From Pseudomonadota bacterium (GTDB lineage Bacteria > Pseudomonadota > Gammaproteobacteria > Xanthomonadales > Marinicellaceae): a stretch of 9,157 nucleotides of DNA. This document shows, piece by piece, positions 1 to 6,757 of this stretch (positions are counted from its first letter, which is position 1; every line of letters begins with the position of its first letter). The stretch covers positions 1 to 9,157 of the forward strand of contig QQUO01000360.1 of the NCBI GenBank assembly GCA_008501575.1, read 5' to 3'. The notes under the pieces were generated by a model, which saw nothing but the letters and a program-made list of their open reading frames with translations, had not been told where the DNA came from and did not search any database. The translations under genes and the position numbers were made by a program.

Positions 1-937
1 AGACCGCCTGCATTGAGGTAATGGCGCCGGTTTTGGTGTTGGCGATACGCTCTTGTAATTGCGACAGTTCGGTGCTCATGGTCGGCTGATAACCACGTCG
101 CGACGGCATTTGCCCCAATCAGCCCGACACTTCCATGCCCGCTTGAATAAAGCGAAACACATTATCGATCAACAACAAGACATCCTTATGTTCATCATCG
201 CGAAAATATTCCGCCATGGTCAAAGCCGCGTGGCCAACACGATAACGGGCACCCGGTAATTCACTCATTTGACCGAATATCATCACCATATCATCCAATA
301 CGCCCGCGTCTTTCATTTCATGGTACAGCTCAAGTCCCTCACGACTGCGTTCACCGATACCACAAAACATGCTGACACCACTGTGATTTTTCACCATATT
401 ATGAATTAACTCAGTAAGCAACACGGTTTTGCCGACACCGGCACCACCAAATAAACCGGCCTTGCCACCGCGCTCTAACGGCAACAACACATCAATGGCC
501 TTAATACCCGTTTCAAAAACTTCAGAAGTGGTCGAGCGTTGCGTCAACGATGGCGGTGGATTGTGAATACTGCGACGTTGTTGCTCCGCAGGCAGGTCAT
601 AATTATCCAAAGTATGACCAAACACATCAAACATATGACCCAGGGTTTCCGGCCCCACCGGAATTTGTAAGGGTTCACCGGTTGAAATGGCCTGCATGCC
701 CCGCGCCAATCCCTGGGTGGGCGTTAAGGCAATACACCTGACCCGCTGATTATTCAACTGCATATGCACTTCCAGAATAATATCCAGTCCCTGGCCTGTT
801 TTTATCACGGTATTAATGGTCGGCAAGTTGTCAACAAACTCGATATCCACCACACTACCGTGCATCGCAACAACCACGCCGACATGGTCCACAGCCGTTT
901 TATTCAGCATTTTTGTTTGTGCATTTAATACGCCCAT
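1..937 (-). pseudogene. atpD: N-type ATPase beta subunit, interrupted by an in-frame TGA; 3' end beyond the window
   Basis: This is the catalytic beta subunit of a membrane rotary ATPase. From the ATG at 937 it reads 272 codons, meets TGA at 119-121, then continues in the same frame for 39 more family-like codons to the window edge (LGQMPSRRGYQPTMSTEL, then QERIANTKTGAITSMQAV). Visible motifs are the Walker A loop GGAGVGKT, the catalytic-Glu loop GERSREG and the Walker B region LLLIDNVFRF. The form FRFIQAGMEVSG, and its place as first gene after a 188-bp gap, fit the N-ATPase operon (atpD first) rather than the housekeeping atp operon, where beta lies near the end. The usual EPPGAR reads ELPGAR. 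The C-terminal third and partner genes lie off the window. As written, the product lacks its C-terminal part and should not work in F1. A nonsense mutation or a base error would both explain it; TGA also ends other genes here (1126, 4119), so a changed code is unlikely. Confidence 0.85.
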
Positions 938-985
938 AATAAAACAAACCCTTTACCTTTTCTGATCCTGTTGTTTTTAGTAGAG

Positions 986-991
986 ATTATA
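986..991 (-). promoter_or_regulatory. Possible -10 box upstream of atpD
   Basis: The minus strand reads TATAAT here, about 50 bases before the atpD start. No good -35 box lies 16-18 bases upstream; the sequence there is G-rich (GGGGGT). A purine-rich AAGG/AAGGG stretch lies 11-20 bases before the ATG and could act as a ribosome binding site. This is a single-box match in AT-rich DNA, so it is tentative. Confidence 0.25.
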
Positions 992-1125
992 TGTAATTAT
1001 TTTAACATACCCCCATGGAAAATTATCCTTTATCAAGTCTTAAGGGGATGAATAAACTTAGCGATACGTGAAAGTAGCCGAACTTTGATGGGACTTTACT
1101 TTTAAAATAAAACGACCAAGGATTT

Positions 1126-2433
1126 TCACTTTTTCAAAACCCGCAAAGCACCGGTGTTTTTGAAAAAGAACAAAGCATCGTAGCGCATGGGCACGATGGT
1201 GGGTATGAATTGCCTGCGATCACCGCTGGGGTTATAGACCACACCCACGGCTCGATGGCCCATGACTGTTAGGTTTTCCTCTATTCGATCATGTTGATCA
1301 AAAATCAGATAAAAACCATCCAGATCGCTTTGATTCAATTTATATTCTATGCTGCTGGAAATGGCCGGTGGAATGGTCATTTCTTTCATACGACCACCCC
1401 AACGTGAGCCGGCCATCACTTTTCCTTCATAGCTGGCAAAGCCGATTAAAAAAACATTATCCTTGCCCAATACTTTACGCGTCAGCTGGCCAATATTTTT
1501 CTCACCTCTGCCTGCCATGCTGGTGTACTCCGCATCGCCAATATGGGTGTTATGCGCCCATACAATGCCCTTGGCATTTTCTCCATAAAGCGCCAATAAA
1601 TCATTAACTGTGCCATGCATATGATGCACCCGGGAATTCCATGAAACATGGCCGCTTGCGACCACACTCTCCCGGTAAAACGCCTCGGCATTATGGACCA
1701 CCAGGGTGTTCTGCAATAAATAAAAATAACCATCATCGTCAAGTTGTGTAAATCTATCGCGGTTGGCCCTTATATAATCCACCACATTTTTGGTCGCCGT
1801 GGCACAATCGGCTTTGCCGGCGCGCACCGCATCCGCATAACGCCAACTGTCACCCTTGTGCGGCTCAAAGCACTTATATTGCTCTTTGACATAGTTATAA
1901 GCAGTCTGGTCTATTGTTTTAAGCAAATCCAAAGCCACTTTTTTAGAATTCCATTCATCGTAAACATCCATGCCATAAAAGCCGACTTTTTGAGCTTGAG
2001 GTAATTTGTCATTGTGACTGCGCAGCCATTCGGCCAGGGCCACCACCTCTTCATTGGCCCACATCCAGGTTGGCCATCTATCGAGCTTTAACAAAACCGC
2101 TTTCGCTGAGCTGGCCGCGCCATCCAGATTTTTCACATAACGATTAAGGTGATATAAACTGGCAAAATCGCCTTCTACCGCAATAAAACGGAAGCCCTGT
2201 TCTGCGATCAGCCGCCGACTGATCTTATCCCGCCATATGTAGTATTCATGGGTACCATGACTGGCCTCACCCAACAACACCAACTCCCTATCAGCCGCCG
2301 CCGAAATTAACCGATCCAAACTCGCATCCCCCGCAAGCGGAATCGCCTTTTCATTTATATTTTGCGCTGTAGAAAACATGCCGGAAGTTACCAATAAAAA
2401 CCCTAAAAAGTATTTTGTGATTAAGTTATTCAT
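1126..2433 (-). CDS. Exported erythromycin esterase family protein
   Basis: This is an Ere-like hydrolase of 435 residues from the ATG at 2433, close to the usual family length. Known members open the macrolide lactone ring; many chromosomal homologues have no proven substrate. Residues 1-24 form a signal peptide (hydrophobic KYFLGFLLVTSG, likely cleavage after FSTA), so the protein is probably periplasmic or secreted, unlike the cytoplasmic resistance esterases. Family motifs are LLGEASHGTHEY (catalytic His, residues 53-64), VEGDFAS (86-92), GFYGMDVYDEW (151-161), AHNTHIGD (293-300) and a C-terminal GHRAVGVVYNPSGDRRQF stretch. A GTG at 2451 would add six residues in front of the signal peptide; the ATG fits a signal peptide better. 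A truncated paralogue of its C-terminus lies just upstream on the same strand. The family call is firm; macrolide resistance is not shown. Confidence 0.88.
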   Translation of the reverse strand: MNNLITKYFLGFLLVTSGMFSTAQNINEKAIPLAGDASLDRLISAAADRELVLLGEASHGTHEYYIWRDKISRRLIAEQGFRFIAVEGDFASLYHLNRYVKNLDGAASSAKAVLLKLDRWPTWMWANEEVVALAEWLRSHNDKLPQAQKVGFYGMDVYDEWNSKKVALDLLKTIDQTAYNYVKEQYKCFEPHKGDSWRYADAVRAGKADCATATKNVVDYIRANRDRFTQLDDDGYFYLLQNTLVVHNAEAFYRESVVASGHVSWNSRVHHMHGTVNDLLALYGENAKGIVWAHNTHIGDAEYTSMAGRGEKNIGQLTRKVLGKDNVFLIGFASYEGKVMAGSRWGGRMKEMTIPPAISSSIEYKLNQSDLDGFYLIFDQHDRIEENLTVMGHRAVGVVYNPSGDRRQFIPTIVPMRYDALFFFKNTGALRVLKK

Positions 2434-2442
2434 AAGTAAATT

Positions 2443-2471
2443 AAAATACACTTAAATAGTGCTTTTGTCAA
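2443..2471 (-). promoter_or_regulatory. Probable sigma-70 promoter of the esterase gene
   Basis: On the minus strand a perfect -35 box TTGACA (2466-2471) is followed after exactly 17 bases by TATTTT (2443-2448, four of six matches to TATAAT). Transcription would begin near 2436, only a few bases before the ATG at 2433. The message would have almost no leader, which agrees with the absence of a clear ribosome binding site before that ATG. Confidence 0.45.
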
Positions 2472-2480
2472 GTGGTCGGT

Positions 2481-2520
2481 AGGTTATTGGGTAAACCAAA
2501 ACAGGTCACACCAATAACCT
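2481..2520. repeat. Perfect 10-bp inverted repeat upstream of the esterase gene
   Basis: AGGTTATTGG at 2481-2490 is matched exactly by its complement CCAATAACCT at 2511-2520, with a 20-base loop. It lies 10 bases upstream of the proposed -35 box, so it could be an operator, part of a small mobile element, or a hairpin ending transcription from the truncated gene upstream. No run of T follows on the minus strand, which argues against an ordinary terminator. Confidence 0.55.
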
Positions 2521-2615
2521 CTGAGTACTTCATTATTGACGTGCCTGCCCTTAAGTTGCCTTTTTCTCTCCAGTTAAACCAAGCTGAACTTCACCAAATA
2601 AAAGGTAATAGAATT

Positions 2616-2632
2616 GGGTTATTGGCTAACCC
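2616..2632. repeat. Second copy of the GGTTATTGG repeat, itself a hairpin
   Basis: GGGTTA-TTGGC-TAACCC forms a 6-bp stem with a 5-base loop. It is also a direct near-copy of 2482-2497: the 16 bases GGTTATTGGgTAAaCC and GGTTATTGGcTAAcCC differ at two sites, 135 bp apart. It lies just after the stop codon of the truncated esterase copy, so a weak terminator role is possible, but no T run follows. Confidence 0.4.
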
Positions 2633-2641
2633 GAATATTTA

Positions 2642-2998
2642 CTATCTCAAAACACGCAAAGCGCTGGTGTTTTTAAAAAAGAATAAGGTATCGTAACGCA
2701 TGGGAATGATGGTGGGCACGAATTGCCTTCTATCGCCACTGGAGTTATAGACCACCCCCACGGCTCGATGGCCCGTAACCATTAGGTTTTCCTCCTTCCG
2801 GACCTTGTCATCAAAAAACAGATAAAACCCATCCAGGTCGATTTGATTCAATTTAGATTCTATACTGTCGGAAACCGCAGGTGAAATAATCATTTCCATC
2901 ATACGGCCACCCCACCGCGGGCCAGCCATCACCTTTCCTTGGTAGCTACTAAAGACAACCAAGAATACATTATCCTTGCCCAGTATTTTGTGCGTTAG
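2642..2998 (-). pseudogene. Truncated paralogue of the erythromycin esterase C-terminus
   Basis: Minus-strand translation from the CTA at 2998 to the TAG at 2642-2644 gives 118 residues that align without gaps to residues 317-434 of the downstream esterase. By hand count 91 of 118 match, about 77%. Shared stretches include LGKDNVFL, RWGGRM, LDLDGFY-type segments, GHRAVGVVYN and GDRRQF. The catalytic GEASHG and AHNTH segments are missing, so it cannot be an active esterase. No ATG sits at the left of the homology (a TTG at 2962 is the first usable start) and no ribosome binding site is evident. The homology begins about 22 bases after the stop of the preceding gene. The lack of stops or frameshifts despite the divergence suggests it was a selected gene until fairly recently. 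Confidence 0.75.
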
Positions 2999-3020
2999 AT
3001 TGTTATTTAAGTTTTAAAAC

Positions 3021-4091
3021 TTACCTTCGTTGCACTTCTTCAATCAACCCAAGTGCATCTAAAGCGGTATAAACTGTCACCGCGTAGCGTTGTGGGATAT
3101 TTAATAGATTGCCCGTATGCTTCAGCGAATACACGCCCCTAGACCACAAGGCAATAATGCGGATGGTATTTTTGAAAACCACTAACTTGGTGAGGTCAGG
3201 CCAGGCAAGCAATTTAATTGGCGCATTAAAATTGATGTCTTTGGGCATCTTGCCTTTACTGGCATTGATACTGCTAAGCCAAACAAAAGGCTCGTAATCA
3301 AACTGATTTAAGCCATTAAGCGTATTCCGATCACGGCGTTTAAGTTTCGGCATAAATACTTTCGTGTCTTTATAAAATGGAATTTTGTGAATATTAAATA
3401 TTTCTTTAGCTGTTTTGTGATGAAAAATCACCTTATCTAAAGCATCGACATAAAAAGTACCATAAACAGTTTTGACGCAAGTAATTCTCTTATTATCCTG
3501 CGATAAGACATAGGCTTTCTTAAGGTAATGAAAGAAATAGTTCTGCGGATTCATTTGTATTTTTTTTACCTGCATCTCTGAGTCAAAATCGATATCAGGA
3601 TTCAGTCCAACGTATTTTTGTGCATAGAAACGCTTACCCTCAAATTGAATTTGTGATGAATTAATGGCATTAGATAAATGATTGTTGTAAATTATTTTGG
3701 TTGGTTTTTGTGCCGCTTTGCGTGATAGTTTACCGGCCATAAGCGAGTAAAAAGTATCCTTAACTTGATACAAATAGTCACTGAGTCGAATATTCTCAAT
3801 GGGTTTAATGATCACATGAAATAATTGGTCATTGATATAACTGTTTTCATCCGTTAATAATATCATCGGAATATCTTTAGTTTTTAATCGCTGACGTAAC
3901 AACTCGATTTCATCTTGATCTTGGGTCTTTTCTTGATTATAAAAACACAGATCTGACTCTTCAGGTTCCTCCATCAATTCAATTGAATACTGAGGGTCAT
4001 TGAACCGAGAAAGTATTAGTTTTTGGGAAATGCGATCAAAATTTTGAAAACAAATCGTAACAAACTCAGATTTGGGGGTTTTATTAGCCAT
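3021..4091 (-). CDS. Receiver-like protein lacking the phospho-Asp, with a C-terminal helix-turn-helix-like region
   Basis: A 356-residue soluble protein that I do not recognise as a named gene. Residues about 9-115 follow the receiver-domain plan: the fourth strand IPMILLT (74-80) and the HVIIKPIE segment with the conserved Lys-Pro (96-97). The strand that should carry the phospho-acceptor reads DLCFYN (47-52), which puts Asn52 where DLVLLD has its Asp. The middle (about 130-250) is unassigned. Residues about 294-356 (LLAWPDLTKLVVF, then YSLKHTGNLLNIPQRY and TALDALGLIEE) resemble a winged-helix or bundle found at the C-terminus of response-regulator-like proteins. It starts 27 bases after the GTPase-like gene; AGGA at 4104-4107 may be the ribosome binding site. 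Inferred role: a phosphorylation-independent signalling or adaptor protein working with that neighbour. Function unknown. Confidence 0.7.
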   Translation of the reverse strand: MANKTPKSEFVTICFQNFDRISQKLILSRFNDPQYSIELMEEPEESDLCFYNQEKTQDQDEIELLRQRLKTKDIPMILLTDENSYINDQLFHVIIKPIENIRLSDYLYQVKDTFYSLMAGKLSRKAAQKPTKIIYNNHLSNAINSSQIQFEGKRFYAQKYVGLNPDIDFDSEMQVKKIQMNPQNYFFHYLKKAYVLSQDNKRITCVKTVYGTFYVDALDKVIFHHKTAKEIFNIHKIPFYKDTKVFMPKLKRRDRNTLNGLNQFDYEPFVWLSSINASKGKMPKDINFNAPIKLLAWPDLTKLVVFKNTIRIIALWSRGVYSLKHTGNLLNIPQRYAVTVYTALDALGLIEEVQRR

Positions 4092-4118
4092 AATTAATCG
4101 CTTTCCTACACCTAAAAA

Positions 4119-4694
4119 TCACTTAGGATCATCACCTAAATCAAATGAAGGCTTACCATAATAGTTGTCCTGAATCCCAGGACTCGCAAAACACAATAAA
4201 GATTCAACCAACAAATTGACATCTTCTTTATTGTTTGGGTCGATGCTTAATACAGGTGCCACCGCATTTAATTCAGTCAAATATTTCCTCACCTGTTCTT
4301 CAGCTTGTTTAATTGAGCTGTATTCGCTGCCATAAACACCAACCACCAAAGCATAGTTGTGCAGATAAGATTGCTGTTTTATTAGCCTGTCTTTAATAAG
4401 ACTAAGCGCCTTTGAATCATCCGCATCCAAAGTGATTATTAAGCCTTTAAATGGGCTATCTGGGCGTTCATCAATAAATTCAAAGAGGGCTTCATCATTA
4501 CCACCAAATAAATCAATGCGATGATCTTCATCAACCGGCAAAGCACCAAAAATCATATCTACATCTTTAGTCTCATCAGAATTATCAACGCTGAATTGGT
4601 GACTAATTAAATCCACTGGATCATAACTGATACAGCTGATTAAGCCTTTTATGCAAGCGGGTTCGCCGGTAACGATGACACTGAATAGTTTCAT
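4119..4694 (-). CDS. Degenerate small Ras/MglA-like GTPase (probable pseudo-GTPase)
   Basis: A 191-residue protein with the outline of the bacterial small Ras-like GTPases (KLFKVIVTG...GKT, then FG...LFGTPGQERF). Here it opens KLFSVIVTGEPACIKG: the loop that should read GxxxxGK[ST] has Ile15 for Gly and Gly17 for Ser/Thr (Lys16 is kept). The switch II segment LFGTPGQERF is LFGGNDEALF (62-71), so the GQ pair is lost. The base-recognition NKxD is replaced by YGSE (121-124) after the strand ALVVGV. The fold should persist while nucleotide binding is probably weak or absent. It is the first gene of a two-gene unit with the receiver-like gene; AAGGAT lies about 11 bases before its ATG. The alignment was made by eye from memory of the family, so the family link is likely, not proven. 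Role unknown. Confidence 0.65.
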   Translation of the reverse strand: MKLFSVIVTGEPACIKGLISCISYDPVDLISHQFSVDNSDETKDVDMIFGALPVDEDHRIDLFGGNDEALFEFIDERPDSPFKGLIITLDADDSKALSLIKDRLIKQQSYLHNYALVVGVYGSEYSSIKQAEEQVRKYLTELNAVAPVLSIDPNNKEDVNLLVESLLCFASPGIQDNYYGKPSFDLGDDPK

Positions 4695-5032
4695 AGTATT
4701 AAATATCCTTATAGCCTGTGTTGCATTGAAATTTATTTAAACTAAGCGCGTTGAGTTTTGTATTTTAAATGCCAACAATTATTGCTTTTCAAATACAGCA
4801 TCTCTGAATAAGCTAACCTTATGAAATCAGTTTTCTTCATGATATTTCGACTCGCCCACATCGACAAGAGCCAAGCAGTCAGCTTGTAATCAACATTCTG
4901 AATTGGTTTGACTCGTAGTTATAATAGCATGATACCCAGCAAAAGAAAAAACCTTAAACCATAGCAAATCAAAGCAACGCCGGCTGCTCGCCGGCATCTT
5001 TAATAAATCACCGCTTAAAATAAATCAGTGAG
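4695..5032. other. Intergenic region of 338 bp
   Basis: It holds the terminator-like hairpin at 4976-4998 and, at its left end, the leader of the GTPase-like gene with a possible -10 box TATAAG on the minus strand (about 4708-4713), without a convincing -35 box. A minus-strand open frame of 33 codons (4742-4840) has no ribosome binding site and no recognisable content. I see no RNA gene or mobile-element end here. Confidence 0.5.
4976..4998 (-). terminator. Probable terminator after the secreted-protein gene
   Basis: GCCGGC-TGCTC-GCCGGC (4979-4995) forms a strong 6-bp GC stem with a 5-base loop. On the minus-strand RNA it extends to 9 pairs with G-U and A-U pairs at 4976-4978 and 4996-4998. 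It sits about 35 bases after the stop of the gene ending at 5033, followed only by a moderately T-rich stretch (GTTGCTTTGATTTGC), so efficiency is uncertain. Confidence 0.5.
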
Positions 5033-6130
5033 TTATTGCTTCTCACAAAAGGACTGAGTGATTTGCATAAACTCTTTTTGCTCATCTTCGCTAAAGGTCT
5101 GCTTAGCCACCTCAGGAAGCTTACCAGCCAGAATATCGCCACAAACGGACTGGGGGTTGCTTTTCATATTGCGGAAGTAGGCTCGCATGGTTTGATGTTT
5201 ACATGATTGGAGCAAATCTGTGACCACAGCGGCTTGCTGCTCGCTGTTCAAGTTCTGTTGAATAAAACCTGGTGTTGCGCCGGCCATAACAGCTTTACAG
5301 GTATCGTCAGCTTGTTTACGAAACTCGTTCTGCAGGACCTTTAAGGTTTTTTGATCGCCCACCGGCATATTCAACACCGGCACCTCAGCAGTTTTCAGAT
5401 CAACAATCCAGGTCGTCCAGGTGCCTTCATGTTTGCTGCCAATCTCTTGGCCGTTTGCATCGACGACAACACTTGAATGCCGGGTATCACAGCGGGCCAC
5501 CATCCCCAGCTCACTGAGTTCAGCCACCAGCGCCGCATCGAAACGTGGATCTTCGTAGGCACCGGCTGTGTGGAATGGCGCAAATGAAAAGGGCTTGTCA
5601 GTTAATATCCATAAATCAGCAGACAATTGATAGCGCACATCGACCGGGTCTCTTTGCAACTGCCGAGTGTAATCTGCGGTGAGAACATAATGCTGTGCCA
5701 TGCCACCGGCAATCTCACGTTTTTCTTCACCAGGTTCGACCTTAACATTAAAATTGCCATAGGTGATTTTATCTCCATATTCTTCCCAGCCGCTGGCATC
5801 TGACGCTGATTTGTCTTGCGGCCAGTACGGAATGTATAAACCCATGTGCCGTTCACCCAGGGCAAAAGAGGCGTTATCCACAGTACGTTCAGAAACCCGA
5901 TCACGCCAGATTAGGGTATGCTTAGGACCTTGCAAAACATGCTCAGTGGTCGGGTTCTCATAAGCCGGTGGAAACTGACCAAGTTCATCAACGGACGGCC
6001 TGGCCGTGTGCAGCGTGTAAGCGAAGCCACTGTTTGTCTGTGCATTATCATTAGCCAAAGCGGCAGCACTTACCGAAAACGCCAGCATTGTTGTTGCAAG
6101 ACATGTTTTTAAATTCATAGATATTCTCAT
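5033..6130 (-). CDS. Secreted protein of unknown function with two C-terminal cysteine-bounded repeats
   Basis: 365 residues from the ATG at 6130, or 361 from the ATG at 6118; neither has a strong ribosome binding site, and both keep the signal peptide (MNLKTCLATTMLAF, cleavage expected after AALA at residue 26). The mature protein has a likely beta-rich middle (about 60-255), with DVRYQLSADLWIL and GTWTTWIVDL segments. A helical C-terminus follows with two tandem units of 33 residues each, residues 278-310 and 330-362. Each starts and ends with Cys and shares Ala-Gly at positions 6-7, Pro at 10, Gln at 15 and Gln at 22. Cys pairs plus a Sec signal suggest disulfides in the periplasm or outside the cell. 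The mature part also has an unpaired Cys214. I recognise no family. It stands alone, with a probable terminator behind it. Confidence 0.75.
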   Translation of the reverse strand: MRISMNLKTCLATTMLAFSVSAAALANDNAQTNSGFAYTLHTARPSVDELGQFPPAYENPTTEHVLQGPKHTLIWRDRVSERTVDNASFALGERHMGLYIPYWPQDKSASDASGWEEYGDKITYGNFNVKVEPGEEKREIAGGMAQHYVLTADYTRQLQRDPVDVRYQLSADLWILTDKPFSFAPFHTAGAYEDPRFDAALVAELSELGMVARCDTRHSSVVVDANGQEIGSKHEGTWTTWIVDLKTAEVPVLNMPVGDQKTLKVLQNEFRKQADDTCKAVMAGATPGFIQQNLNSEQQAAVVTDLLQSCKHQTMRAYFRNMKSNPQSVCGDILAGKLPEVAKQTFSEDEQKEFMQITQSFCEKQ

Positions 6131-6390
6131 TGGTTCAGTTGTTCAGTCCTCAGCAGTTCATCTGTGCCAAATTGGCCAAAGTTAAACCAAATCAAGTTTG
6201 CGAAATTGTAAGTGTGAACACGATTTAAACCGCCACCCAATTCCGAGTATTTGATTGCTGTTAGGGTTTAAACCAGACAAAAAGGACTAATAAATTAATA
6301 GGTATAATAAAAAGCCACTATATCATTATATTAGCAACTTACCTGTGAGCGATTTCACGGAATAGGAAATGTTTTTGGTGATGAGCGAAC
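6131..6390. other. Intergenic region with three evenly spaced TTAAACC heptamers
   Basis: This 260-bp leader of the secreted-protein gene contains TTAAACC at 6182, 6225 and 6268, each exactly 43 bp from the next; the third lies in the 10-bp palindrome GGTTTAAACC (6265-6274). TACAAT on the minus strand (near 6213) is a possible -10 box without a good -35. Near the right end TGAGCGA occurs twice as a direct repeat (6346 and 6382). No gene is visible. Confidence 0.4.
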
Positions 6391-6726
6391 TTATAACAAT
6401 GATTCAAATAACTTGATGAATGTTGGCAAACTGGTTCCAATTAATAACCAAAATAACCGACCTATAGTTTTCTTAGATTTCCCCCAAGCACTTTTTTCAG
6501 ATAAATAATCTTGCCATTGAGCCAAAGCCAATGCCCCTTTGGGTGTAATTGAAGCTTGGTAGATAAATGCACTATCATCATTTTTGTTACTGGGTGAGAC
6601 AGGTGAAGAAATATAACCCTGTTCATATAAATCTATGTAATCTCTTAATTCTATACTTGAACCTTTAATATCACGGGGTTTAATAACAGACTCGAGCGCA
6701 GTGATGTAATTGTTGATTTTGTTCAT
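6391..6726 (-). CDS. Small protein with winged-helix-like core and C-terminal membrane anchor
   Basis: A 111-residue protein. Residues about 1-75 look like a small winged-helix domain: a helix with LRDYIDLYEQGYI (27-39), then a charged turn and the wing-like YQASITPKGALALAQW (56-71). The pattern GYI...ITPKGALAL is typical of such folds. A basic stretch (GKSKK, 82-86) precedes a hydrophobic segment from about 88 to 109 (IGRLFWLLIGTSLPTFI), a likely single transmembrane helix with the N-terminal domain in the cytoplasm. It starts 31 bases after the stop of the restriction-modification gene on the same strand, so the two are probably co-transcribed. TATAAT on the minus strand (6736-6741) just before the ATG could give it a private, nearly leaderless transcript. 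There is no clear ribosome binding site. No named family or function is recognised; an accessory or regulatory role for the neighbour is inference from position only. Confidence 0.6.
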   Translation of the reverse strand: MNKINNYITALESVIKPRDIKGSSIELRDYIDLYEQGYISSPVSPSNKNDDSAFIYQASITPKGALALAQWQDYLSEKSAWGKSKKTIGRLFWLLIGTSLPTFIKLFESLL

Positions 6727-6757
6727 GTGTTTAATATTATAAAAGTTAACTTAGCGA

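Noticed and set aside
119..121. TGA recoded as selenocysteine or tryptophan
   Set aside because: The family has Leu at this site, and TGA serves as the ordinary stop of at least two other genes here (1126-1128 and 4119-4121). No reason to expect selenocysteine in this subunit.
1071..1102. Terminator after the esterase gene (AAAGTA / TACTTT arms)
   Set aside because: A 6-bp AT-rich stem with a 20-base loop and no T run is too weak to call.
1126..2433. Acquired macrolide-resistance gene
   Set aside because: The protein carries a signal peptide and sits beside a decayed paralogue, unlike the known cytoplasmic resistance esterases; family membership alone does not show resistance.
2462..2525. 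Possible 21-codon leader peptide just before the esterase promoter (minus strand)
   Set aside because: Its stop overlaps the -35 box, it lacks a ribosome binding site, and it has no attenuation-like run of codons.
2481..2632. Integron attC sites
   Set aside because: The repeats do not contain the RYYYAAC / GTTRRRY core pair in the proper arrangement, and no integrase or cassette array is visible.
2472..2696. Plus-strand open frame of 74 codons over the repeat spacer
   Set aside because: It runs antisense into the truncated esterase, has no ribosome binding site and no recognisable family content.
4742..4861. Minus-strand open frame of 33-40 codons in the 338-bp gap
   Set aside because: It has possible ATG starts at 4840 and 4861, but no ribosome binding site and no recognisable sequence; too short to support without conservation data.
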